DNA from: Microbacterium esteraromaticum
GTDB taxonomy: Bacteria; Actinomycetota; Actinomycetes; Actinomycetales; Microbacteriaceae
Assembly (NCBI RefSeq): GCF_017303215.1
Contig: NZ_JAEMWU010000001.1
Coordinates: forward strand, 682,001 to 746,000
DNA: 64,000 nt
Direction: 5' to 3'
Position numbers and translations under genes: made by a program. Position 1 is the stretch's first letter; every line of letters starts with the position of its first letter. Positions 7,868 to 16,157 of the stretch are shown here, piece by piece. Below the pieces are notes generated by a model. It saw nothing but the letters and a program-made list of their open reading frames with translations, was not told the origin of the DNA and did not search any database.

Positions 7868-8907
7868 ACGTCGTCGCTGCATCGGGTGCGCAGGCCGTCA
7901 TCGCGGGGCGTCGACGTCGGCGGCGCCGGCATGCCGTGTCGAGCATCGTGCTCGCCGCGCTCGTGCTCGCCCTCTTCGCCGTGTCGCTGATGGTCGGCAA
8001 CACGTTCTACCCGCTCGAGCAGGTGCTCGCGGTGATCCGCGGTGAGCAGGTCGCCGGAGCATCGTTCACCGTCGGCGAGCTGCGGCTGCCGCGCGCGATC
8101 ACGGCGGTGCTCGCCGGAGCGGCATTCGGCATCGCGGGCATCACCTTCCAGACCATGCTGCGAAATCCGCTGGCATCCCCGGACATCATCGGCATCACCG
8201 CCGGCGCCAGCGCCGCGGCCGTGCTGGGGATCGTCGCCTTCTCGCTGTCTGGAGCGGGCGTGTCGCTGTTCGCTCTCACCGGAGCGCTGCTGACCGCTCT
8301 GGCGATCTACCTGCTCTCGTACAAGGGCGGATTCTCGGGAGTGCGGCTGATCCTGATCGGCATCGGCGTCGCCGCGATGCTGCAGGCGGTCATCTCATAC
8401 CAGCTCTCGCGCGCCGCCGACTGGGACATCCAGTCGGCGATGCAGTGGCTGACCGGCAGTCTCAACTCGGCCAGCTGGGAGCGGCTGCCCCCGCTGCTGG
8501 CGGTGTGCGCGATCGTCATCCCGCTGATGCTGTTGCGCCAGCGCAGCCTGAGCGTGCTGCGCCTCGGCGACGACTCGGCCGCAGCCCTCGGGGTACGCGT
8601 GTCAGCCACCCGGCTCGTGCTGATCATCGGCGCCGTCGCGCTGCTGGCGTTCGCGACCGCCGCCGCCGGCCCGATCGCTTTCGTCGCCTTCATGTCGGGG
8701 CCCATCGCCGCCCGCATCACCGGGCCCGGCGCGAACCTGCTGGTGCCATCGGCGCTGGTGGGCGCGCTGCTCGTGCTCGGCGCCGACTTGATCGGTCAGT
8801 TCGCGCTCGACGGGCGCTATCCGGTCGGCGTGATCACCGGCATCCTCGGCGCCCCCTACCTGATCTACCTGCTCATCCGCACCAACCGCTCGGGAGGATC
8901 ACTGTGA
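7864..8907 (+). CDS. FecCD-family siderophore permease subunit 2
   Basis: A 347-residue permease starting at a GTG that overlaps the previous stop (GTGA). A basic N-terminus with a run of Arg residues precedes the first helix. Signatures include LRLPRAITAVLAGAAFGIAG, then QTMLRNPLASPDIIGITAGA, and the coupling region GPIAFVAFMSGPIAARITG. The Pro-His usually found here (as in subunit 1, VVPH) is replaced, which is common in the second subunit of such pairs. It is translationally coupled to both neighbours. Confidence 0.9.
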   Translation: MNVVAASGAQAVIAGRRRRRRRHAVSSIVLAALVLALFAVSLMVGNTFYPLEQVLAVIRGEQVAGASFTVGELRLPRAITAVLAGAAFGIAGITFQTMLRNPLASPDIIGITAGASAAAVLGIVAFSLSGAGVSLFALTGALLTALAIYLLSYKGGFSGVRLILIGIGVAAMLQAVISYQLSRAADWDIQSAMQWLTGSLNSASWERLPPLLAVCAIVIPLMLLRQRSLSVLRLGDDSAAALGVRVSATRLVLIIGAVALLAFATAAAGPIAFVAFMSGPIAARITGPGANLLVPSALVGALLVLGADLIGQFALDGRYPVGVITGILGAPYLIYLLIRTNRSGGSL

Positions 8908-9716
8908 CCGAGCCCACGATTCCGCATCACACGCTGAGCGCCGAGGGCGTCACCCTCGGCTACGGCGACCGCACCGTGATCGCCGACCTCGATCTCGCCA
9001 TCGCACCGGGGCGCATCACCGCGATCGTCGGCGCGAACGGCTGTGGCAAGTCGACGCTGTTGCGTGCGCTGGCGCGCCTGCTGCGACCGGATGCCGGCGA
9101 GGTGCGCCTCGACGGCGCGCCACTGCGCAGCATGCACACCAAAGAGGTCGCCCGCGTCGTCGGCCTGTTGCCGCAATCGCCGCTGGCGCCCGAGGGCATC
9201 GCCGTCGCCGACCTCGTCGGGCGTGGGCGGCACCCGCACCAGAAGGCGCTCGCGCGCTGGACCGCCCACGACTACGAAATGGTCGCCGACGCTCTGCAGG
9301 CCACCGGCATCGCCGACCTCGCCGACCGCAGCATCGACGAACTCTCGGGCGGGCAGCGCCAGCGCGTCTGGATCGCGATGGCCCTCGCGCAGGAGACCGA
9401 CATTCTGCTGCTCGACGAACCGACCACGTTTCTCGACGTCGCCCACCAGGTCGACCTGCTCGACCTGCTCACCGATCTGTGCCTCTCGCGCGGCACGACG
9501 ATCGTGATGGTGCTGCACGACCTGAATCTCGCGGCGCGCTACGCCGATGAGCTCGTCGCGATGAGAGCGGGGCGGGTGCACGCCTGCGGTGCGCCCGAGC
9601 AGATCCTCACCAGCGAACTCGTCGAGGAGGTCTTCGGGATGGCCAATGTCGTCACCGCGGATCCCGCCTCAGGAAAACCGATGATCACACCGATGGGAAG
9701 GCACCATGTCCTCTGA
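8904..9716 (+). CDS. ABC transporter ATP-binding protein for siderophore uptake
   Basis: A 270-residue ATPase with Walker A GANGCGKST (43-51), signature LSGGQRQR, Walker B ILLLDEPT and the switch His in VMVLHDLN. It would power the FecCD permease pair. The GTG start overlaps the preceding stop and follows GGGAGGATC. The downstream siderophore-interacting protein starts inside its last eleven bases, so the operon continues without a gap. Confidence 0.92.
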   Translation: MTEPTIPHHTLSAEGVTLGYGDRTVIADLDLAIAPGRITAIVGANGCGKSTLLRALARLLRPDAGEVRLDGAPLRSMHTKEVARVVGLLPQSPLAPEGIAVADLVGRGRHPHQKALARWTAHDYEMVADALQATGIADLADRSIDELSGGQRQRVWIAMALAQETDILLLDEPTTFLDVAHQVDLLDLLTDLCLSRGTTIVMVLHDLNLAARYADELVAMRAGRVHACGAPEQILTSELVEEVFGMANVVTADPASGKPMITPMGRHHVL

Positions 9717-10668
9717 AACGAACGCGCCCACCGCCACCCGCACGCGGCCCTCCTTCGTGCTCGGCCTCGCCGAGGTGAAGACGGTCGAACGCGTCTCGCC
9801 GAGCTTCGTGCGCATCACGTTCGGCGGTGATGAGCTCGACGAGTTCGGTACGCCGGGAGATGTCTTCGACGTGCGGATCAAGCTCGTCTTCCCGCCGGCA
9901 TCGGGCATCCTCCCGCCGGTCGATCGCGACGACGACGATTGGTGGGGCGCCTACCTGGCCGTGCCCGAGGCCGAGCGCGGGTCGATGCGCACGTACTCGG
10001 TGCGCGACCTGCGGGTCGGTCCAGACGGCACCGAGATCGTCGTCGACTTCGTGCTGCACCTGGAGCCCGGCCTGACCGGTCCGGCGTCTCTGTGGGCGAG
10101 CACCGCGGCGCCGGGTGATGCGGTGCTGATGGCCGGTCCGCGCCGGGGGCGCCCCGACCGCGGCGGCATCGAGTACGCCCCTGGTGATGCGGCGCAGGTC
10201 TGCCTGGTCGGTGACGAGACGGCGGCGCCGGCGATCGCGCGCATCCTCGAAGACGCCCCGCGCGACCTGCGCGGCATCGCCTTCATCGAGGTGCCGCAGG
10301 CTGCCGACGAACTCGCGATCGACGCGCCGAAGGGCGTCGAGGTGCACTGGCTGCCCCGCGGCGATGCCGCACATGGTCTGCGGGTGATCCCGACCGTGCT
10401 CGACTACCTGGGCGAGTCCACGGGCGACGCGATCGTCGTGCAGGACGCCGAGGGCGAGGACCTGGTGTGGGAGACGCCCGTGTACTCGGGATCAGGTGAG
10501 AGGATCAACGCCGCGGATACGGCGACCGCCGAGCGCTACTTCTGGATCGCCGGCGAGAGCGGCGTCGTCACGACCCTGCGCCGACACCTCGTGAAGGGGC
10601 TCGGCATCGACCGTGCCCAGGTCGCATTCATGGGCTACTGGCGCCGCGGCGTCGCCATGCGCGGCTGA
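9706..10668 (+). CDS. Siderophore-interacting protein (FAD-dependent ferric-siderophore reductase)
   Basis: A 320-residue SIP-family flavoprotein. The FAD-binding motif RTYSVRD (about 95-101) is present, followed by a NAD(P)-binding-like C-terminal half with LVGDETAAPAIARIL and the SIP-typical AGESGVVTTLRRHLV near the end. Such proteins reduce Fe(III) in imported siderophores so that iron is released in the cytosol. The ATG at 9706 is preceded by GGGAAGG. It is the last gene of the iron operon; palindromic element D starts nine bases after its stop and may double as a transcription end. Confidence 0.9.
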   Translation: MSSETNAPTATRTRPSFVLGLAEVKTVERVSPSFVRITFGGDELDEFGTPGDVFDVRIKLVFPPASGILPPVDRDDDDWWGAYLAVPEAERGSMRTYSVRDLRVGPDGTEIVVDFVLHLEPGLTGPASLWASTAAPGDAVLMAGPRRGRPDRGGIEYAPGDAAQVCLVGDETAAPAIARILEDAPRDLRGIAFIEVPQAADELAIDAPKGVEVHWLPRGDAAHGLRVIPTVLDYLGESTGDAIVVQDAEGEDLVWETPVYSGSGERINAADTATAERYFWIAGESGVVTTLRRHLVKGLGIDRAQVAFMGYWRRGVAMRG

Positions 10669-10676
10669 GTGCGGCG

Positions 10677-10759
10677 TCTCCGAAAACAGACTCGTTACCG
10701 AGAACAGGATGGATCCGTGGTATCCGTCCTGTTCTCGGGATTTGTCCTGTTTTCGGGAG
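10677..10759. repeat. Palindromic element type D
   Basis: An 83-bp imperfect palindrome between two convergent genes. Outer arms TCCGAAAACAG (10679-10689) and CTGTTTTCGGGA (10747-10758); inner arms CCGAGAACAGGATGGA (10698-10713) and TCCGTCCTGTTCTCGG (10723-10738), the latter with one mismatch. Outer and inner arms are themselves near copies (CCGAAAACAG / CCGAGAACAG), giving the same forward-forward-inverted-inverted plan as types A and B. It has no U-tract, though it could still stop transcription from either side. Confidence 0.75.
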
Positions 10760-10779
10760 GTGGGAGCGGATGCCCGGGC

Positions 10780-11454
10780 TCAGCCCTGGCGCCGCACCAT
10801 CTCGGCGATCCACGCCGGAGCGAACGGCGAGGTGCAGTTCGGCGGGGTCGGGTAGTCGGCGAGCACCTGCAGGCGGTTGCCGATCTCGAGGGCGCGCTCG
10901 CGGTACGTCGGATGCTGGATGCCGATCTGCGCGAGGGTCTCGTTCATCGCCCACTGCTCGCGCGACGGAGCATCCTTCAGCTCGCGCTCGATGCGGTCGA
11001 GCAGCGCGTCCAGGTCGAGCCCCTCGGGCTTCTTTACCACGCGCGCCGTGGTGAGTGACCAGGCCGCGGCGCGCGCATCGGCATCCGCGTCATCGAACCA
11101 CTGCTCCCGCAACGCCTCGGCGTGGGGTGACTTCTTGGCGATGTAGTTGACCAGCCAGTCGTGCGCCTTTGCCGAACGCGTGCTGCGCAGCATCCGATCC
11201 ACGTCGGCGACAGACAGCTCGCGTGGCTTGCTGATCAGCACGCCGAGCAGCTGCCCCGCGACGTCGTCACTCGCCCACAGTTCGCGCGCCAGATCGGTGT
11301 CCATGCCCACCCGCTTGGCCAGTGCTCGCAGTTTGGCCAGATTCACCCCGTGGGCGTCGCCGTGCCGCTCATTGACGGCACGCGCAGTGGGGTCTTCGAG
11401 TGCAGCGATTTCTGCCAAGGCATCAGTTGCAGTCATGGTCGACATGCTCATCAT
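10780..11454 (-). CDS. DNA alkylation repair protein (AlkD-like HEAT-repeat family)
   Basis: A 224-residue, mainly helical protein. The C-terminal signature MNETLAQIGIQHPTYRERAL, then CTSPFAPAWIAEMVRRQ, is typical of the small actinobacterial branch of the AlkD/AlkC-like family (PF08713), which recognises alkylated bases. Glycosylase activity is inferred from family. Three in-frame ATGs lie close together (11454, 11445, 11436); none has a clear ribosome site, so the true start may be up to six codons later (MTATDALAEI). It is convergent with the iron operon and divergent from putP. Confidence 0.75.
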   Translation of the reverse strand: MMSMSTMTATDALAEIAALEDPTARAVNERHGDAHGVNLAKLRALAKRVGMDTDLARELWASDDVAGQLLGVLISKPRELSVADVDRMLRSTRSAKAHDWLVNYIAKKSPHAEALREQWFDDADADARAAAWSLTTARVVKKPEGLDLDALLDRIERELKDAPSREQWAMNETLAQIGIQHPTYRERALEIGNRLQVLADYPTPPNCTSPFAPAWIAEMVRRQG

Positions 11455-11467
11455 GGTAGGCGTGCTG

Positions 11468-11497
11468 TTGGCAGAAGTGGCCCCGGTTTTCTAGAAT
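11468..11497 (+). promoter_or_regulatory. Predicted promoter of putP
   Basis: TTGGCA (11468-11473) and TAGAAT (11492-11497) are separated by 18 bases and lie about 40 bases before the putP ATG. This fits a housekeeping sigma promoter. No operator is apparent. Confidence 0.5.
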
Positions 11498-11537
11498 CGG
11501 TAAGACCGCGGTGACCGCCACCGCAGGAGGGACGTCG

Positions 11538-13052
11538 ATGTCCGACCAGATCTTCACTTATGCTGCGCTCGCTCTCTACTTCGCGGCAATGCTCTTCATC
11601 GGCTACATCGCCTATCGGCGAACCGATGACCACGAGGACTACATGCTCGGCGGGAGGAATCTGCCGCCGTGGGTCGCGGCACTCAGCGCCGGCGCCTCCG
11701 ACATGTCGGGCTGGCTCGTCATGGGTCTGCCCGGTGCGATCTACCTGACCGGCCTGATCGAGGCGTGGATCGCCATCGGTCTGACGATCGGTGCGTACCT
11801 CAACTGGCTGCTGGTCGCCCCGCGACTGCGCGCCTACACCGAGGTCTCGCGCAACTCGATCACCGTGCCGAGCTTCTTCGAGAACCGCCTGCGCGACAAC
11901 ACGCGCCTGCTGCGTATTCTCTCGGGCATCGTCATCCTGGTGTTCTTCACCCTGTACATCTCGGCCGGTATGGTCGCCGCGGGCGTGTTCTTCGAGAGCT
12001 CGTTCGGCGGTGAGTACCTGTTCGGCGTGGTGCTGATCGGTGTGATCACCCTGCTCTACACCCTCTTCGGCGGGTTCTTGGGGGCCTCGTTCACCGACGT
12101 CGTGCAGGGCGTGATGATGATCATCGCGTTGATCGTCGTGCCGATCGCGGCGGTCATCGCCATCGGCGGTATCGACGAGACCACCAGCCTGATCGCGGCG
12201 AACACCGGCGACGGACACCTCTCGTGGTTCGGTGGCACGGCCATCACCGGCGCCACGATCCTGGCGATCGTGTCGTCGCTGGCCTGGGGCCTGGGGTACT
12301 TCGGGCAGCCGCACATCATCGTGCGGTTCATGGCGCTGCGCTCGCCGCAGGAGGCCAAGAGTGCCCGCCGCATCGGCATGTCGTGGATGGTGATCTCGCT
12401 CTTCGGCGCAATCATCTCGGGTCTGGTCGGTATCGCCTACATGGCGGCCAAGGGCATCGACCTCGCCGACCCCGAGACGGTCGTGCTGGTGATGTCGCAG
12501 ACGCTGCTGCACCCGTTCATCGCGGGTCTCGTGCTGGCCGCCGTGCTGGCCGCGATCATGAGCACGATCTCCAGCCAGCTGATCGTCTCGTCGTCGGCGC
12601 TGGTCGAGGACCTGTTCAAGGTCGTCCGCAAGGACGCGCCGAAGCCGAAGACGCTCGTGCTGATGGGGCGCGCGACGGTGCTGGTGATCGGCCTGATCGC
12701 CATGCTGCTCGCGTTCACCCCGAACGACACGATCCTCGAGCTGGTCTCGTTCGCGTGGGCCGGATTCGGTGCCGCGTTCGGTCCGCTGATCCTCCTCAGC
12801 CTGTTCTGGCGCCGCCTGACCAACTGGGGCGCCCTGGCGGGCATGTTCGTGGGAGCCGCGACGGTGTTCATCTGGAAGGCGCTTGACACCGGCCTCTACG
12901 AGTTGCTGCCGGCGTTCGTGCTCGCCCTCGTTGTGGCGGTCGTGGTGAGCCTGCTCACCTACCGTAAGAACGACGAGATCGAGAAGGAGTTCACCGACAC
13001 CGGGACGATGCTCACGCTGCCGCGTCCGCACGCGGTCGGCGACATGCCCTGA
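11538..13052 (+). CDS. putP: Sodium/proline symporter PutP
   Basis: A 504-residue member of the sodium:solute symporter family with about 13 membrane helices. PutP-specific stretches include YMLGGRNLPPWVAALSAGAS, DMSGWLVMGLPGA, and GLGYFGQPHIIVRFMA. The C-terminal region has the family block IMSTISSQLIVSSSALVEDL, which carries sodium-site serines. It would import proline with sodium, for osmoprotection or as a carbon and nitrogen source. The ATG at 11538 follows CAGGAGGGACGTC. No proline catabolic genes are adjacent. The gene ends eight bases before the convergent LacI gene. Confidence 0.92.
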   Translation: MSDQIFTYAALALYFAAMLFIGYIAYRRTDDHEDYMLGGRNLPPWVAALSAGASDMSGWLVMGLPGAIYLTGLIEAWIAIGLTIGAYLNWLLVAPRLRAYTEVSRNSITVPSFFENRLRDNTRLLRILSGIVILVFFTLYISAGMVAAGVFFESSFGGEYLFGVVLIGVITLLYTLFGGFLGASFTDVVQGVMMIIALIVVPIAAVIAIGGIDETTSLIAANTGDGHLSWFGGTAITGATILAIVSSLAWGLGYFGQPHIIVRFMALRSPQEAKSARRIGMSWMVISLFGAIISGLVGIAYMAAKGIDLADPETVVLVMSQTLLHPFIAGLVLAAVLAAIMSTISSQLIVSSSALVEDLFKVVRKDAPKPKTLVLMGRATVLVIGLIAMLLAFTPNDTILELVSFAWAGFGAAFGPLILLSLFWRRLTNWGALAGMFVGAATVFIWKALDTGLYELLPAFVLALVVAVVVSLLTYRKNDEIEKEFTDTGTMLTLPRPHAVGDMP

Positions 13053-13060
13053 GTCGGATG

Positions 13061-14086
13061 CTACGGGCGTGGCGGAGCCGTCGACGCGCGTACGATCAGT
13101 TCCGGTCGTACGTCGACGGCATCCGTCACGTCCGTGCCTTCCAGCTGCGAGATGAGTCGCAGCGCCGCCGCACGCCCCATCTGCTCGAAGGGCTGGCGGA
13201 CCGTGGTCAGGGCTGGTGACGCGAAGCCGGCCAGCGCGATGTCGTCGACGCTGACCACTGAGACGTCCTCGGGCACGCTGCGCCCCGCCTCGTGCAAGGC
13301 GCGGATCAGCCCGAACGCCATCTCATCGCTCGAGACGAACACTGCTGTGGCGTCGGGGATCGAGGCGATGATGCGCCCGGCGCGGTAACCCGACTCCGGC
13401 GTCCAGTCACCGGCGATGACCGGTGGCGGAGTGATGCCGCGCTCGGTGAGCACCTGTTCCCACGCCTCTTGACGCTGCTGCGTCTCGAGCCAGTACTCGT
13501 CACCGGGTACGTGCCAGACGGTCTTGTGGCCGAGATCGAGCAGGTGCTCGACGGCGAGCCGCGCGATCGCATGCTGGTCGAGCAGCAGAGGCGCATCCGG
13601 ATCGACCGAGGCGCGCTCGTTGCGCGTCGACGGGGTCCGGTCGGTGCGCAGTCGCATCGCCGGGCTGTCGAGTTCGACGGGGACGCCGAGGACGATGCCT
13701 TCGGCGCCCTGCCGTTCGAGGCGGTCGAACGCCTCGATGAACGCCTCGGGCGAGGCGTGATCGGCGACCGAGGCGGTGGTCACGGTGTAGCGGTGGGCGG
13801 CGGCGGCCTGCTCGATGCCGACGCCGACCGCGGCGGTCGAGTAGCGGTCGGTCGAGACGACGATGACGCCCAGGATGCGCGACCGGCCGGATGCCAGTGA
13901 TGCCGCGGCCGCGTGCACCCGATAGCCGAGCTCTTCGACGGCGGCGAGCACGCGTCGGGCGGTCTCGGGGCGCACGTTCTGCTGCCCCGACATCACCCGC
14001 GAGACGGTCTGCGTCGAGACCCCGGCCATGCGGGCGACGTCGACCTGGTTGGGTGCGCGATCTTCGGAAGGGTGACGCGGAGACAT
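13061..14086 (-). CDS. LacI-family repressor, likely of GH35 and the sugar ABC transporter
   Basis: A 341-residue LacI/GalR regulator. The N-terminal helix-turn-helix VDVARMAGVSTQTVSRVMSG (about 15-34) and the hinge helix region VHAAAASLASGRS are clear; the rest is a periplasmic-binding-protein-like sensor domain with VFVSSDEMAFGLIRALHEAG and SVDDIALAGFASPALTTVRQ. It is divergent from the GH35 beta-galactosidase. A LacI-type operator near the GH35 start recurs upstream of the sugar-binding protein at 20.6 kb, so it probably controls both in response to a galactoside. Target assignment is inference. Confidence 0.88.
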   Translation of the reverse strand: MSPRHPSEDRAPNQVDVARMAGVSTQTVSRVMSGQQNVRPETARRVLAAVEELGYRVHAAAASLASGRSRILGVIVVSTDRYSTAAVGVGIEQAAAAHRYTVTTASVADHASPEAFIEAFDRLERQGAEGIVLGVPVELDSPAMRLRTDRTPSTRNERASVDPDAPLLLDQHAIARLAVEHLLDLGHKTVWHVPGDEYWLETQQRQEAWEQVLTERGITPPPVIAGDWTPESGYRAGRIIASIPDATAVFVSSDEMAFGLIRALHEAGRSVPEDVSVVSVDDIALAGFASPALTTVRQPFEQMGRAAALRLISQLEGTDVTDAVDVRPELIVRASTAPPRP

Positions 14087-14112
14087 GTGCTCATGTTAGC
14101 GACCGTTCAGGA

Positions 14113-14155
14113 TTGGCCGGTTCGCCCGGTGGATGCCACAATGAGAGCGCAAACA
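14113..14155 (+). promoter_or_regulatory. Promoter and LacI-type operator of the GH35 gene
   Basis: TTGGCC (14113-14118) and CACAAT (14137-14142) are 18 bases apart. TGAGAGCGCAAACA (14142-14155) follows at the expected transcription start and has the GCGC-centred form of a LacI-family operator. It matches 13 of 14 positions of the reverse complement of the site at 20637-20650. Position over the start site suggests direct repression. Confidence 0.55.
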
Positions 14156-14174
14156 TCGTCTTCAAGGGAGATTC

Positions 14175-15944
14175 ATGTCCACCTCCGTATCCCCGTCGCT
14201 CGTCTGGCGCGACGGCGAGATCCTGCGCGACGGCAAGCCGCACCGCATCCTGTCCGGCGCGGTGCACTACTTCCGTGTGCACCCGGATCAGTGGGAAGAC
14301 CGCCTGCGCCGGTTGGCGGCGATGGGCGCGAACACCGTCGACACCTACATCGCCTGGAACTTCCACGAGCGCGTCGAGGGCGAATACGACTTCTCGGGCT
14401 GGCGCGACGTCGCCCGCTTCATCCGCATCGCCGGCGACGTCGGCCTGGACGTCTTCGTGCGCCCCAGCCCCTACATCTGCGCCGAATGGTCGAACGGTGG
14501 CATCCCGTTCTGGCTCTCGGGACGCACCCGCGCCCTGCGCACGATCGACCCCGAATTCCTCGCCGCGGTCGATGCCTGGTACGACCAGCTGATTCCGCAG
14601 CTCGTGCCGTTGCAGGCCGCCCACGGCGGGCCCATCCGCCTGATCCAGGTCGAGAACGAGTACGGGTCCTACGGCAGTGACGCCGACTACATGTCGCACC
14701 TGCGCGACGCGCTCACCCGGCGCGGCATGGTCGAACTGCTCACCACGGCCGACGGCACCACCGCCGACATGGTGCACAACGGCAGCACGCCGGGCGCCAT
14801 GGGCACGTTCACCTTCGGCACCGGCGTGCCGGCCGCCGTCGACCTGCGCCGCGACGACGAGCACCTGATGTGCAGCGAGCTGTGGGGTGGCTGGTTCGAC
14901 CACTGGGGCGAGCAGCACCACGTACGCTCGGCAGACAGCATGATCGCCACCGTCGACGAGCTTCTGCAGGCCGGCGGATCGGTCAGCATGTACATGGCGC
15001 ACGGCGGCACCAACTTCGGGCTGTGGGCCGGCGCGAACCACGACGGCATCATCCAGCCGACCGTCACCAGCTACGACTCCGACGCCCCAATCGGTGAAGA
15101 CGGCACGCTGAACGACAAGTTCCACGCGCTGCGCGCGGCCTTCGCCCCGTTCCACGACGGCGAACTGCCCGCGGTGCCCGACGCTCCACGGCGCCAGTCT
15201 GCGGCATCCGCACCCCTGGCGACGCAGGCGACCCTGCTCGACATCGTCCGCGCAGTGCCGGTGACGGCGCACGCACCGGTGCCGCTGACGTTCGAGGCGC
15301 TCGGCGCCGAAGACGGGCTCGTCGCCTACGAGGCCGACATCACCTACCCCGAGGGCGCGACGGTCGGCATCCTCGGGCTGCGCGACCGCGCCACGCTCTA
15401 CCTCGACGACGTGCGCCTGGGTACGTTCGAGCACGACGGTGAGCACACCCTTGCGCTGCCCGCAGACGGCGGCAGCGGACGCCTGACGATCATCGTCGAG
15501 AGCCTGGGACGCATCAACTACGGCCCGTTCACGGGCGAGGCCAAGGGCATTCTGCAGGGCGTCGTCATCAACGGCCGCCGTTACGTGCATGGCTGGGACC
15601 ACCGGGTGCTCGGCGACGCCGCGCCGTCGGGTGCGGGTGCGGGTGCGGATGCCGGCGGTGCGGCCGATGCCGCTGGCCTCGCTGCGGCCACCTTCGATGT
15701 GACCGATGTCGCCGATGCGTGGCTCGCGTTCCCCGGCGGGGCCAAGGGCATGGTGTGGCTGAACGGCTTCCTGCTCGGCCGCTACTGGGAGCGGGGCCCT
15801 CAGGAGACCCTGTACGCCCCGGCACCCCTCTGGCACGCGGGCACCAACGAGATCGTCGTGCTCGACACCGACCGCCTCGGCGCCACCGTCGAGATCCGCG
15901 AACAGCCCGCCTTCGGCCCCGTCGAGGAGTTCATCGGCAGCTGA
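14175..15944 (+). CDS. GH35 beta-galactosidase (intracellular)
   Basis: A 589-residue glycoside hydrolase family 35 enzyme. It opens with the family block ILSGAVHYFRVHPDQWEDRL, then NTVDTYIAWNFHE. The acid/base Glu is E162 in QVENEYGSYG, and the nucleophile is E235 in SELWGGWFDHWG. C-terminal beta domains follow. There is no signal peptide, so it cleaves imported galactosides in the cytosol. Near residue 485 a low-complexity linker rich in Gly, Ala and Asp, encoded by GGTGCGG-like repeats, interrupts the last beta domain. It is divergent from the LacI gene and preceded by a promoter with a LacI-type operator and an AGGGAG ribosome site. Confidence 0.92.
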   Translation: MSTSVSPSLVWRDGEILRDGKPHRILSGAVHYFRVHPDQWEDRLRRLAAMGANTVDTYIAWNFHERVEGEYDFSGWRDVARFIRIAGDVGLDVFVRPSPYICAEWSNGGIPFWLSGRTRALRTIDPEFLAAVDAWYDQLIPQLVPLQAAHGGPIRLIQVENEYGSYGSDADYMSHLRDALTRRGMVELLTTADGTTADMVHNGSTPGAMGTFTFGTGVPAAVDLRRDDEHLMCSELWGGWFDHWGEQHHVRSADSMIATVDELLQAGGSVSMYMAHGGTNFGLWAGANHDGIIQPTVTSYDSDAPIGEDGTLNDKFHALRAAFAPFHDGELPAVPDAPRRQSAASAPLATQATLLDIVRAVPVTAHAPVPLTFEALGAEDGLVAYEADITYPEGATVGILGLRDRATLYLDDVRLGTFEHDGEHTLALPADGGSGRLTIIVESLGRINYGPFTGEAKGILQGVVINGRRYVHGWDHRVLGDAAPSGAGAGADAGGAADAAGLAAATFDVTDVADAWLAFPGGAKGMVWLNGFLLGRYWERGPQETLYAPAPLWHAGTNEIVVLDTDRLGATVEIREQPAFGPVEEFIGS

Positions 15945-15991
15945 CGCGCCGCTCGCGCCGCTGCCGCGCCGCGCTCGCGCCGCTCTTCCGC

Positions 15992-16058
15992 TGAGAAACC
16001 ACTTCCCGTTCGAGAAACCACGCCACACGTGGTTTCTCAGACGGGAAGTGGTTTTTCA
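15992..16058. repeat. Palindromic element type B, copy 1 (67 bp)
   Basis: Units TGAGAAACCACTTCCCG and CGAGAAACCACG read forward; CGTGGTTTCTC and ACGGGAAGTGGTTTTTCA read inverted. It lies 48 bases after the GH35 stop and upstream of the DUF559-like pseudogene. Two more copies of exactly 67 bp are at 17165-17231 and 42726-42792. Confidence 0.85.
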
Positions 16059-16157
16059 CGGGCAGGGGGCGGGACGAGGGGGCGGAGCGAGGCGGGGAGG
16101 GAGTTGTCCACAGGGGGTGGGGGAGAGGGACGCGAACTTTCCACAGGCGGGTTTCGG

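Noticed and set aside
16104..16145. Replication origin suggested by DnaA-box-like words
   Set aside because: Only two boxes, no AT-rich unwinding region and no dnaA, dnaN or parAB genes nearby.
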